A stretch of 64,000 nucleotides of DNA from an uncultured Campylobacter sp. Lineage in GTDB: Bacteria; Actinomycetota; Actinomycetes; Mycobacteriales; Mycobacteriaceae. The stretch is taken from NCBI GenBank assembly GCA_946221035.1, contig CAMIME010000005.1:1-64000 (forward strand), given 5' to 3'. Under the pieces are notes generated by a model. That model ran no database searches. It was not told the DNA's origin and saw only the letters and a program-made list of their open reading frames with translations. The translations under genes and the position numbers were made by a program. Shown here one piece after another: positions 7,558 to 15,511 of this stretch; within the stretch, counting starts at the first letter, position 1, and every line of letters begins with the position of its first letter.

Positions 7558-9036
7558 CTATTGGTAGCTTACGAACCAAGGACGCGGCACCACGTCAGCG
7601 TAGGTCTGCTCCGGGGTAAATGTCGGGGTGTCCTCGTCGACGAAATTCTTCCACGCCATGAAGTAATTGGGGTCCAGCCCTTCGCGCAGCACGTTCCAGG
7701 TGTCGAACTTCTGCTCCGGGACCCCGTGGCCGTCCGCGTGCAGCACCCACGCCAGCTCCGGCTGGCCGGTGCGGATGTTCTCGCGATCCGGGTACATACC
7801 CACCTGGAACTGGTGGAGGATCAGCGCCTTCTGCGGCAGCTGGTTGTCTCGCACCAGTGCGGCCAACCAGTCCGCGACCTCGTTGATTTCCGCGGCCGTC
7901 GCGCTACCGATGCGCGACAACGGGGCTTCTCCCGGGTTGAGTTTCCACTCCGCGTCAAGGGCCAACCCCACGTTTGGGCGCTTGAGCAGTTCCTCGTACA
8001 ACTGCGCCTGCTGCAGGAAGTTGCCCTGCCCCGGCTGGAGATCGATGACGGCGTAACCCCCGGCGTTGACGATGGCGTCGATGTACGGCACCAGGTCTTC
8101 CGCGGGCGTCTCGTTGGAGTAGTTGCCGTCCTCGCCCGGGTACTCCGAGGCAACAGAGGCGATGACCTCGAACGCCGGAATGACGGGCTGGGGGTCCAGC
8201 GGCTGGTACTGGGCCGCGTACTGTTTGGCCAGCTCCACCGCGGCTGCCGGGTCTTGTTCCCCCATCACGCCCAGCTCGGGCCCGTATGGGTGACCGTAAA
8301 GCGCGACCATGCGCCGACCGGGAAAGACGAGGCCGCCGCCGCCGGGCAGCTCACCGTTGTGTGCCAGCGCCACTCGCGCGCCGAAGTGTTCGGTGGAGCC
8401 GAACTGCCGCCCGAGCGCCAGGGTGTCCTGCTCCGTGACGGTGCGCATGCTCTCGGCCGTCGCCCGCGGGTCGGGCGCAGCGAGCACCTGGACCTCCGCA
8501 CCTGCCGCACGGGCGGTGGCGACCGCGGGGCGGGAGGTCACCGCCGTGACCAGCATCGGCGGCATGGTGAGCTTGAGCGGGTTCGCCGCCTCCAGCGCCG
8601 AGATGGCGGCGACGTCGTCCCCAGGTGTCGCCGCGGCCACCGGCGCTGTTTCTGCGACCTCCTCGTCCGCGCCCGGGACCTCGATGATTCGGGTGGCACC
8701 CAGGCGCTCGATTTCGGCGTCGACGGCGGCCACGGAGTCGTCGTAACGCACGAGCATGGGCGCCCCCAGCTTGACGGCGATTGCGGCCGCCTGCAACTGG
8801 TGGTCTCGCTCCGGGCCGGAGACGACCACCGTGTCGGAGTCGGCGAACAGCCGCCTCGACACCTCCACCCCGGTCCCGTCAGGGTCGGCGATGACCTCGG
8901 GGCCGTTCGTGTCCAACGCTTGCGGCCCCACGATTCCCCCGAGCCCCGGTGAGCCCTGCCCGCCCTCGGCTCCGCAGCCGGCGAGCACGAGCGCCGAAGC
9001 GCACAACATTGCTATTGGGCGACGGGAAATACGCAT
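7558..9036 (-). CDS. lipoprotein with a CWB2-like domain and a C-terminal TIM-barrel-like domain
   Basis: 492 aa. The N-terminus is a lipoprotein signal with lipobox LAGC (Cys about 20). Residues about 45-250 resemble cell-wall-binding repeat 2-type folds (VVVSGPERDHQLQAAAIAV, GATRIIEVPG) and are clearly related to the shorter lipoprotein at 11151-12005. The C-terminal half looks like a glycosidase-type barrel (YGHPYGPELGVMGEQ, GYAVIDLQPGQGNF, GLALDAEWKL with an Asp-x-Glu pair). An anchored envelope protein acting on or binding a glycan is plausible but not shown. TAGTCT lies 6 bases before the ATG. Confidence 0.65.
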   Translation of the reverse strand: MRISRRPIAMLCASALVLAGCGAEGGQGSPGLGGIVGPQALDTNGPEVIADPDGTGVEVSRRLFADSDTVVVSGPERDHQLQAAAIAVKLGAPMLVRYDDSVAAVDAEIERLGATRIIEVPGADEEVAETAPVAAATPGDDVAAISALEAANPLKLTMPPMLVTAVTSRPAVATARAAGAEVQVLAAPDPRATAESMRTVTEQDTLALGRQFGSTEHFGARVALAHNGELPGGGGLVFPGRRMVALYGHPYGPELGVMGEQDPAAAVELAKQYAAQYQPLDPQPVIPAFEVIASVASEYPGEDGNYSNETPAEDLVPYIDAIVNAGGYAVIDLQPGQGNFLQQAQLYEELLKRPNVGLALDAEWKLNPGEAPLSRIGSATAAEINEVADWLAALVRDNQLPQKALILHQFQVGMYPDRENIRTGQPELAWVLHADGHGVPEQKFDTWNVLREGLDPNYFMAWKNFVDEDTPTFTPEQTYADVVPRPWFVSYQ

Positions 9037-9042
9037 GCGATG

Positions 9043-9048
9043 AGACTA
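9043..9048 (-). promoter_or_regulatory. -10 element of the CWB2-like lipoprotein gene
   Basis: TAGTCT on the minus strand, 6 bases before the ATG at 9036. Confidence 0.45.
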
Positions 9049-9056
9049 CGCCAGGC

Positions 9057-10073
9057 TTAGCGCAGCGCGGCAGCGACCCGGTCGCCCACCTCCGCAGTGC
9101 GGATCTGGCCGTCACCGCGCCCGGTGACCTCCTGTTCCACCGCGGCTTCGATGCGTTCGGCGTTGTGCTCATCACCCAAGAAGCGCAGCATCATGGCCAC
9201 GGACAGGATCATCGCGGCCGGGTCCGCGATGCCCTTGCCCGCAATGTCCGGCGCGGAACCGTGCACAGGCTCAAACATGGAGGGGAACTCGCGCGCTGCG
9301 TTGATGTTGCCCGAGCAGGCCTGGCCCACACCGCCGGTGACCGCTCCCGCGAGGTCGGTGAGGATGTCACCGAAGAGGTTGTCCGTGACAATGACGTCGT
9401 AGCGCTCCGGGTCGGCCACCATGTAGATTGTCGCGGCGTCGATGTGGTTGTAGTCCACCTCGACCTCCGGGAATTCGGCCGCGACCTCGTCCACCACGCG
9501 CTGCCAGAGCCCACCTGCATTGACCAGCACGTTGGTCTTGTGCACCAGCGTCAGCTTCTTGCGCCTGGTCATCGCCAGCTCGAAGGCGTAGCGCACGACC
9601 CGCTCGACGCCGTAGTACGTGTTCTGAGAGACCTCGGACGCCACCTCGTGCACGGTGCCCTGGCGCAGCGTGCCGCCGTTGCCCGCGTAGAGACTTTCGG
9701 TGCCCTCGCGCACCACCACGAAATCGATCTCCCCCGGGTTCGCCAGCGGGCTGACCGAGGTCGGGTACAACCTCGACGGCCGCAGGTTCACATAGTGGTC
9801 CAGCTTGAAGCGAAGGGGCAGCAGCAACCCGCGCTCGAGCACGCCTGCCGGCACCCGCTCCGGATCGCCGATCGCGCCAAGAAGGATCGCGTCGTGGTCT
9901 TTCAGGCTCTCCAGGTCGGCGTCCGTGAGCAGCTCGCCGTTGCGCAGATAGCGGCGCGCCCCCAGGTCGTACTCCGTCGTTTCCACGTCATCGCGCACGG
10001 CGCTTAGGACCTTCAGACCCTCCGCCATGATCTCCTCGCCGATGCCGTCGCCTGCGATCACCGCGATCTTCAT
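9057..10073 (-). CDS. leuB: 3-isopropylmalate dehydrogenase
   Basis: Oxidative decarboxylation of 3-isopropylmalate with NAD, third step from 2-ketoisovalerate to leucine. 338 aa, normal for the actinobacterial form. Visible features are the nucleotide-loop start AVIAGDGIGEE, substrate-binding LRPSRLYPT, VVREGTESLYAG, the Lys in LVHKTNVL, DNLFGDILTDLAG with metal-binding Asp residues, and EPVHGSAPDIAGKGIADP. An AAAGGACG ribosome site precedes the ATG, with a -10 at 10115-10120. It lies 72 bases after serA. Confidence 0.95.
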   Translation of the reverse strand: MKIAVIAGDGIGEEIMAEGLKVLSAVRDDVETTEYDLGARRYLRNGELLTDADLESLKDHDAILLGAIGDPERVPAGVLERGLLLPLRFKLDHYVNLRPSRLYPTSVSPLANPGEIDFVVVREGTESLYAGNGGTLRQGTVHEVASEVSQNTYYGVERVVRYAFELAMTRRKKLTLVHKTNVLVNAGGLWQRVVDEVAAEFPEVEVDYNHIDAATIYMVADPERYDVIVTDNLFGDILTDLAGAVTGGVGQACSGNINAAREFPSMFEPVHGSAPDIAGKGIADPAAMILSVAMMLRFLGDEHNAERIEAAVEQEVTGRGDGQIRTAEVGDRVAAALR

Positions 10074-10114
10074 CCTGTGTCGTCCTTTCGCGTCTTGGGT
10101 GTGCGGATTGTCAT

Positions 10115-10120
10115 AGCGTA
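10115..10120 (-). promoter_or_regulatory. probable -10 element of leuB
   Basis: TACGCT on the minus strand about 40 bases before the leuB ATG, giving a leadered mRNA with a good Shine-Dalgarno. No leader peptide rich in leucine is seen. Confidence 0.4.
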
Positions 10121-10145
10121 GCCGCTTGCCCCGACACGTTTGCCG

Positions 10146-11111
10146 CTATCGCCCGAGCACCTCGGGGTTGATCACGCTGCCCGGGTTCTCCCCACCGAGC
10201 AACCCCAGCACAGCTCGCACAACATCGGTGCCAGCGCGTTGCTGAGCTTCGCTTGTCGACGCCCCAAGGTGCGGCGTCAGCACCACATTGTCCAACGCGA
10301 ACAGTGGTGAGTCGGTCGGCGGCTCCTGGGAGTACACGTCGACCCCGGCAGCACGCAGCGGCCCGTGCTGCAGCGCGTGGGCGAGGGCGCGCTCGTCAAC
10401 CACCCCGCCGCGGGCGGCGTTGACCAGGATCTGCCCGGGCTTTGCCGCGGCAAGAAGCTCGGTGCCGATCATCCCCTCCGTCTCGGCCGTCTTAGGCACG
10501 TGAACGGAAATGACATCGGACTGCTCCATCAGCGCCTCAAGCCCGACCATTTCAACCCCCAGCTCCTCGGCCACGTCCGCATCGGCGTACGGGTCGTAGG
10601 CGAGCACGCGGGTACCAAATGCGCGCATTCGCTCAGCGAAGAGCTGGCCCACTCGCCCAAGCCCGACGACACCGACGGTTTTGCCGAAAAGTTCTACGCC
10701 TTGGAACCGGGAGCGCTCCCACTTCCCGGCGCGCACGGATGCGTCAGCGGCGGGCACGCAGCGCGCCGCGGCGAGCAGCAACGCGATGGCGTGCTCGCAG
10801 GCGGAGTGGCTGTTGGCCGTGGGTGTGTTGACGACGGCCACGCCTCGCTTCGTTGCCGCTTCGACGTCGATGTTATCCACCCCGACACCGGCCCGGCCGA
10901 CGACGCGCAGCCGCGGTGCGGCGTCCAAGAGCTCCGCGTCAACGGTGGTGGCGGAGCGGACGAGGATGGCTTCCACGTCTGCCGCGGCGTCGAGTAGCGC
11001 TGCGCGCCCCTCCCCCTCGGGGCGGCACACGTCGGCGACGCCGGAAAGTGCGTCTTCCGCGGCTGGGGATAGGCGATCTGCGATAAGAATTCGCGGTGTG
11101 GGGGTGGGCAC
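10146..11111 (-). CDS. serA: D-3-phosphoglycerate dehydrogenase lacking the C-terminal ASB/ACT region
   Basis: 321 aa. NAD-dependent oxidation of 3-phosphoglycerate, the first step to serine. The substrate and NAD domains are complete: LVRSATTVDAELLDAAPRLR, GRAGVGVDNIDVEAATKRG, the Rossmann motif GVVGLGRVGQLFA, NAARGGVVDERALA and TPHLGASTSEAQ with the catalytic His. C. glutamicum SerA has about 530 aa with a C-terminal regulatory region. This protein stops just after the NAD/substrate-domain return helices and leuB begins 72 bases later. The start is a GTG with GAGGAG 6 bases upstream. Another D-2-hydroxyacid dehydrogenase is possible, but the closeness to SerA and the location favour serA. 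Confidence 0.8.
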   Translation of the reverse strand: MPTPTPRILIADRLSPAAEDALSGVADVCRPEGEGRAALLDAAADVEAILVRSATTVDAELLDAAPRLRVVGRAGVGVDNIDVEAATKRGVAVVNTPTANSHSACEHAIALLLAAARCVPAADASVRAGKWERSRFQGVELFGKTVGVVGLGRVGQLFAERMRAFGTRVLAYDPYADADVAEELGVEMVGLEALMEQSDVISVHVPKTAETEGMIGTELLAAAKPGQILVNAARGGVVDERALAHALQHGPLRAAGVDVYSQEPPTDSPLFALDNVVLTPHLGASTSEAQQRAGTDVVRAVLGLLGGENPGSVINPEVLGR

Positions 11112-11150
11112 TGAACGCTCCTCAGCTCGACGTATAAAGCGCGAGCTATC

Positions 11151-12005
11151 TTATCGCAGCCGGTACTGTCGCTCGGCTGCGCGTATCCGGAACGCGAGTT
11201 CCGCGCTGGTGCCGAACTGGGCGCCGAGGGCGATAAGCGGCGCGCGGGCCAGTCCGGCCATGGCGAACAGCGTCTCTTCGGACTTGCGGGGGTCCGGCAG
11301 CGCAACCAGGGTCACTGCCGCGCCGTAGGCTCGCGCGTTTGCCACGGATGCGATCGAGGAGTCGCGCGTTGCCACCACTTGGGGCGCCATGTTTGCGTCC
11401 CTGCGCGATTGGATGGGCAGCGGGGCCGCGGTCGCTCCGGGAAGGGCGACCGGGTCGGCCCACTTCGCGCGCAGCCACGTGGGGTGGCGTTGGTCGAGCT
11501 GGGCCACCGCTTCGACTGCTTGGGCCGGGTCGGCGACAGCGGTCTCGGTGAATCTCAACGAGGTCATCTGCCCGAGCGCCTTCAACCCGCCGGGGTCTCG
11601 CCGCACCCGCATAACCCCTTGCGAGGGCGCCAGCGCCACGTCGCCGACGGTGAGGACAGTGACGGTCTTCATGGTGTTGAGCAGGTTGACGTAGTCCGCG
11701 TGACGGGACGGGTCGTAGACCGCCATCGGGGCGTTGGTGGTCACGGCGATGGACGCTGCGCGAAGCTGCGCTTCCACCGTGGAGTCGCACAGTACAAACG
11801 TCTCCGAGGCCGGGAAAAACAACTTGGCGGATTCGATGCCAAGCACGTCATCTACCACCACCGGGTGGTCGTCGAACTTCCGCGAGACATGGCGGGATTG
11901 GTTCACCGCGCTCACCTTCGCCAGCGCGTCTAGGTCAGCTTCGGCAGCGCACCCGCTCACAAGCGCGGCACCGAGCAACGCTGCGGCGGCAGCCCGGGCC
12001 CTCAC
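11151..12005 (-). CDS. lipoprotein with a CWB2-like domain
   Basis: 284 aa. A GTG start gives a short lipoprotein signal with lipobox VSGC (Cys 19). The mature part aligns with the N-terminal half of the lipoprotein at 7558-9036: AASIAVTTNAPMAVYD against AAAIAVKLGAPMLVRYD, and VALPDPRKSEETL against LAAPDPRATAESM. It lacks that protein's C-terminal barrel-like domain. Its start overlaps the stop of the DUF262 gene by GTGA, so it is coupled to it. Its role is unknown; it is probably bound to the outer face of the membrane. Confidence 0.65.
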   Translation of the reverse strand: MRARAAAAALLGAALVSGCAAEADLDALAKVSAVNQSRHVSRKFDDHPVVVDDVLGIESAKLFFPASETFVLCDSTVEAQLRAASIAVTTNAPMAVYDPSRHADYVNLLNTMKTVTVLTVGDVALAPSQGVMRVRRDPGGLKALGQMTSLRFTETAVADPAQAVEAVAQLDQRHPTWLRAKWADPVALPGATAAPLPIQSRRDANMAPQVVATRDSSIASVANARAYGAAVTLVALPDPRKSEETLFAMAGLARAPLIALGAQFGTSAELAFRIRAAERQYRLR

Positions 12006-13792
12006 TCGGCCTCTGTATCGAACACTGTGTCGGACGCCGTGTCACACGGGACGTCGCGCACCACCGGCCGGTCCATCGCGTACTCGATCATGCTGATAAA
12101 CCGCTCGCGCCGGTCGGCGGTGAACGCCTCCCAGTCGGAGGCCATGAGTAGCTCTGGGTCCATTTCGTGAGCGGCGACCATCGCGTCAAACTCCGCATCA
12201 TCGAGCAGCGACTTCGACTGCAGCCGCGGCAGGTAGCGCTTGGGCTCGTTGGCCTCCAGCACCATCTGGGTTCGCTGACCCATTGGGGTGCGGTTGAGGA
12301 CGGATTCAGCCAGCGCCGTGTCCGCTCCAAGGACGTCGAGATATGGGCGTGGGAACACGGGGTGGAAGCTCGGCTGCAGTTGGACGACCGTGTCTGGATT
12401 GAACGGCTCTCCCGTGCGCCAGTCGCGGGCACCCCGCGCCATGAGAAGGGTAAAGAGACCACGGTACACGCCGCTATCGGCGGTCGCGGTGAACAAGCGG
12501 GATTCGTGGAACACAGAATCTGCCACGGTGCGCGGCAGCTCATGTGTCTCCCCTTTCACCCACGGGGTGACCTCGCTGACATCGAGGCCGATGCGGATCG
12601 TCGGCGCGTGCGCGCCGTAGAGCTCTCCGAAGACGCCCGACCAGAACCAGCGGTTGAGACGGTCGTTCGCTTCTTGGCGGGCGAGCGCTGCCGGGTCCTC
12701 GGCCAAGCGGGTGAGAATGACCGCGAGCGGCACAAGCTGACCGGGGTACGGCACGTCCTCGGGCCGGAGGATGCGCCGCTCCTCCAAGAACGCCGCGGCA
12801 TCTTCGAAGCCCCGGACCATCTCTTCGGCGTGCGCGCGGTATTCATCAAGGGTGATGTTCAAAATGTCGCCGCGGTGGCCGAACGCCGGCCCCTTCCGGC
12901 TGGTGAGCAAAAGCGAAAGCGCGCGGAGGAACTCGACGCGTCCCACCGCCTCCAGCACCGGGTAACGCAGCAGGCGCTGCTCAATGCCCGCCCATTGCTC
13001 CGCCAAGCGAAACTCGGGGTCCTGAGTGGCGAAGACGGCGGTGAGCAACTCGAACACATCCATCTGCACACCCGCCGAGTTGGCGTGGGCGAAGATCTGC
13101 CCAACCCCGGCCTGGGTCGTCTCCCGGTCCACACGAATCACCGGCACGTCGTAGGCGGAGAGGCCACGCATCACCGAATTGATGAACTTCTTCACCGCCT
13201 CGCGCAGGCCCGAGTCATCTGTGGAGGCGGCCATGTCCACGAGGAGGTCATTGCCCTCTTTCCATAGCAGCATGGACACCGGAATCACGCCGTGGGCGAG
13301 CAGGTCCTCTCGCGAACGAATCCCCCCATCGATCGCGGGGCCAAAGTGCGAGCGCACCGTCCCGTCCAGATCCACAGCGAAGACCGATTCCACGGGCATG
13401 GGGTCTGTCGCTACGGCCCCGCGCACGTCCACCATGAACCGCCGCTCGATGTCCCTGCCCAGGAAGTCCACCGTGCGCACCACCCCATCGCCCTTGAATG
13501 CGTGGTAGAGGGAGGTCAACCGCTGTTGGCCGTCGAGAAGCAAAAGCCCCGGCTGGATTCCGCTGGCGTCGACCCCGTCGAGGGGGCGCGGGCGGAAGCG
13601 CTGCTCAGAATTGCGCGTGTCCAGCGCCAGGAACGACCCGATGGGGTACCCGCGGAGGACGGAGGTGACAAGGGTGCGAATCCGGTCCACATCCCAGATG
13701 TAGTCACGCTGAAAGTCCGGCAGCTGCAATTCACCACGCTGCGCGCGGGTAAACAGGTCGTTGAGAGAGTAGCTCGGAGTCGTAAAACCCAT
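12002..13792 (-). CDS. DUF262 (GmrSD-like) protein with a degenerate C-terminal HNH-like region
   Basis: 596 aa, cytosolic. The N-terminal DUF262 domain shows the ParB-like pattern LQLPDFQRDYIW, LRGYPIGSFLALD and LLLDGQQRLTSLYHA. Near residues 473-500 SFHPVFPRPYL and SVLNRT resemble the HNH region of DUF1524 nucleases, but the usual paired histidines are not intact. Such proteins include the type IV restriction enzyme GmrSD, so a defence role is possible. The unusual features are the 4-base overlap with a lipoprotein gene and its place between amino-acid genes. A TACGCT hexamer precedes the ATG by 7 bases. Confidence 0.75.
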   Translation of the reverse strand: MGFTTPSYSLNDLFTRAQRGELQLPDFQRDYIWDVDRIRTLVTSVLRGYPIGSFLALDTRNSEQRFRPRPLDGVDASGIQPGLLLLDGQQRLTSLYHAFKGDGVVRTVDFLGRDIERRFMVDVRGAVATDPMPVESVFAVDLDGTVRSHFGPAIDGGIRSREDLLAHGVIPVSMLLWKEGNDLLVDMAASTDDSGLREAVKKFINSVMRGLSAYDVPVIRVDRETTQAGVGQIFAHANSAGVQMDVFELLTAVFATQDPEFRLAEQWAGIEQRLLRYPVLEAVGRVEFLRALSLLLTSRKGPAFGHRGDILNITLDEYRAHAEEMVRGFEDAAAFLEERRILRPEDVPYPGQLVPLAVILTRLAEDPAALARQEANDRLNRWFWSGVFGELYGAHAPTIRIGLDVSEVTPWVKGETHELPRTVADSVFHESRLFTATADSGVYRGLFTLLMARGARDWRTGEPFNPDTVVQLQPSFHPVFPRPYLDVLGADTALAESVLNRTPMGQRTQMVLEANEPKRYLPRLQSKSLLDDAEFDAMVAAHEMDPELLMASDWEAFTADRRERFISMIEYAMDRPVVRDVPCDTASDTVFDTEAE

Positions 13793-13799
13793 GGCCCCA

Positions 13800-13805
13800 A
13801 GCGTA
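13800..13805 (-). promoter_or_regulatory. -10 element of the DUF262-lipoprotein operon
   Basis: TACGCT on the minus strand, 7 bases before the ATG at 13792. Confidence 0.5.
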
Positions 13806-13813
13806 GAGCAGAT

Positions 13814-14716
13814 CTAGCAAACCTTCTCGTGGGAGGCATGCCCGGGCGGCTCGATCTGGATCGTCGCGTGCTCCACTCCGAGACCGCGAAGCGCGGCCTG
13901 CGCGTCGTCCAACACCACGTGCTCGTCCGCACCCGCGGCAGTGACAATGTGCACCGTCGCAATCACGTTGACGCCATCGATCGACCACAGATGCAGATCG
14001 TGCGTATCGACGACTCCGTCCACCGCGCGCAGCACCGGATCCACCTCCGCGGTATCAAACCCACCCGGCACATGTTCCAGCATCACCCGCGCCGAGCGCA
14101 ACATGAGCTGCCACGCCCGGGGAAGGACCAGCGCGGCGATGATCAGCGACGCCACAATGTCCGCCCACGCATACCCCGTCAGGGCAATCACCGCGCCCGC
14201 CGCGAGCACCGCGACCGATCCGAGCATGTCCACCAGCACATGCAGGTACGCGCCCTGCACGTTGATCGAGCCCTCCCGGTTTCGCGCCAGCACCCAGGCC
14301 GAGACCGCGTTGGCAATGAGCCCGAGCAGCGCGACACCCATCATGGGCCCCACATCGACCGGTTCCGGGTTACGCAACCTGGCCACTGCCGCGAGCACGA
14401 TCCACACGGAGATCGCGATCACCGCCACCGCATTGACAAGCGCTGCGAGCACTTCGACCCGGCGGTAGCCGTACGTGGCGTGGTCCGACGCGGATTTTCG
14501 GCCAATGAGCACCGCCACCACTGCGATGATGAGGCCCGCCGCGTCCGACAGCATGTGCATGGCATCTGCCAACAGCGCAAGCGAGCCGGTAAGCCAGCCG
14601 CCGATGAGTTCCGCAACGAACACCACCGCCGTAATGCCGAGTGCGGTAACGATTGCCCGCAGCGGCGCGTCCTGCCCGTGCGAGTGCCCGTGCGAGTGCC
14701 CGTGATGGTGACCCAA
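13814..14716 (-). CDS. cation diffusion facilitator, zinc/cobalt efflux
   Basis: 300 aa, inner-membrane antiporter exporting Zn2+ or a similar ion. The N-terminus is a His-rich metal-binding run (GHHHGHSHGHSHG). Six membrane segments follow, and the two HxxxD metal sites of the transport core are visible as HMLSDAAG and HVLVDMLG. A cytoplasmic C-terminal domain with HDLHLWSIDG and ATIQIEP is present. The start is a TTG at 14716, supported by AAGGAG 8 bases upstream and by a strong promoter at 14747-14775. The metal is inferred. Confidence 0.88.
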   Translation of the reverse strand: MGHHHGHSHGHSHGQDAPLRAIVTALGITAVVFVAELIGGWLTGSLALLADAMHMLSDAAGLIIAVVAVLIGRKSASDHATYGYRRVEVLAALVNAVAVIAISVWIVLAAVARLRNPEPVDVGPMMGVALLGLIANAVSAWVLARNREGSINVQGAYLHVLVDMLGSVAVLAAGAVIALTGYAWADIVASLIIAALVLPRAWQLMLRSARVMLEHVPGGFDTAEVDPVLRAVDGVVDTHDLHLWSIDGVNVIATVHIVTAAGADEHVVLDDAQAALRGLGVEHATIQIEPPGHASHEKVC

Positions 14717-14746
14717 AGCACGCCCTCCTTACGTGGAAACGACCTC

Positions 14747-14775
14747 AGCTTACGACGGCCCTACCTTATTGTCAA
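14747..14775 (-). promoter_or_regulatory. promoter of the cation exporter gene
   Basis: On the minus strand a perfect -35 TTGACA (14770-14775), a 17-bp spacer and -10 TAAGCT (14747-14752). Just upstream of the -35, TAATGAAAAC (14778-14787 on the plus strand) resembles one half of a Zur-type site; the other half is poor. Confidence 0.65.
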
Positions 14776-14887
14776 TTTAATGAAAACGCCCACCAAATAG
14801 GTCTGGAACTTCGCTGACGTGCGCGAACACTCCGCAAACCTTCAAGATAGACTTCAGGGTTCTGGCAGCCTGTGTGTGGGATTGGCT

Positions 14888-14893
14888 ACACTG
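14888..14893 (+). promoter_or_regulatory. probable -10 element of the Thr-rich membrane protein gene
   Basis: TACACT about 80 bases before the ATG at 14976, with a TGGCAG (14863-14868) as a weak, rather distant -35. AGAGGA before the ATG is the ribosome site. The remainder of 14717-14975 shows only the divergent promoter. Confidence 0.4.
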
Positions 14894-14975
14894 GCGTACC
14901 GTCCGTGAAGGATGTTGTGAAGCTTCCCCTCAAATGAAGCTCCGGCACATAGTGATAAATGAGAGGACCTGAATT

Positions 14976-15437
14976 ATGACGACCGCTAACCCGAACGATC
15001 CGAACCGCAAGAACATCGGCAACAACTTGGACCCGAAGAACGTCGACGCCAACAACGTTGCCAACGACAACGTCCGCGTTGAGCGCACCACCACCGAGCG
15101 CACCTCCACCACCCCGGCTCGCACCACCGGCGGTTCTACCGCGGTGACCACCGAGGAAAACGACAACAACGGTGGCGGCTGGTGGAAGTGGCTGCTGGGC
15201 ATCCTGGCAGCACTGCTGCTGCTGTGGCTGCTGTGGAGCCTGTTCAACAACAACGACGACGCTGACACCACCACGACGTCGACCACCACCGCTGCGACCG
15301 AGGTTGTCGAGGAGACCACCACGGTTCAGGAGGGCACCGCAACCGAGACCGCTGCCCCGAGCGCTGCTGACGACACCGTGACCCAGACCGAGGTCGTCGA
15401 AGAGGTCACCGAGACCCTGGCACCGGCTACCAACTAG
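14976..15437 (+). CDS. small Thr/Asn-rich protein with one membrane segment
   Basis: 153 aa, no family recognised. The N-terminal 65 residues are hydrophilic and rich in Asn, Asp and Thr (NIGNNLDPKNVDANNVAND). A single membrane helix lies at about 67-88 (WWKWLLGILAALLLLWLLW). The C-terminal 65 residues are a low-complexity Thr/Glu/Val tail (ADTTTTSTTTAATEVVEETT). With no signal peptide it may be a single-pass protein with its Thr-rich tail in the envelope, where such tails are often glycosylated. It is a single-gene unit with its own promoter and a strong terminator. Confidence 0.75.
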   Translation: MTTANPNDPNRKNIGNNLDPKNVDANNVANDNVRVERTTTERTSTTPARTTGGSTAVTTEENDNNGGGWWKWLLGILAALLLLWLLWSLFNNNDDADTTTTSTTTAATEVVEETTTVQEGTATETAAPSAADDTVTQTEVVEEVTETLAPATN

Positions 15438-15459
15438 TCGCGTAGCTTCGGCAAGAGTT

Positions 15460-15498
15460 AAGCCCCGCCCACTTCACGCGAAGTGGGCGGGGCTTTTT
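15460..15498. terminator. bidirectional intrinsic terminator
   Basis: A perfect 16-bp stem (15460-15475 with 15480-15495), a 4-base loop ACGC and a T run on the plus strand, with an A run on the other side giving Ts for the opposite strand. It sits between the convergent Thr-rich protein gene and ilvC. Confidence 0.92.
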
Positions 15499-15511
15499 CC
15501 GTGCCGTGTAT

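Noticed and set aside
10074..10112. Short upstream frame (MTIRTPKTRKDDTG) ending on the leuB start codon as a leader peptide
   Set aside because: It has no Leu codons, the -10 TACGCT abuts its ATG so the mRNA would not contain it, and there is no terminator before leuB.
9057..13792. Recent horizontal island around leuB and serA
   Set aside because: leuB, serA and a lipoprotein in this order are typical of corynebacteria, and base use does not look different by eye; only the DUF262 pair remains of interest.
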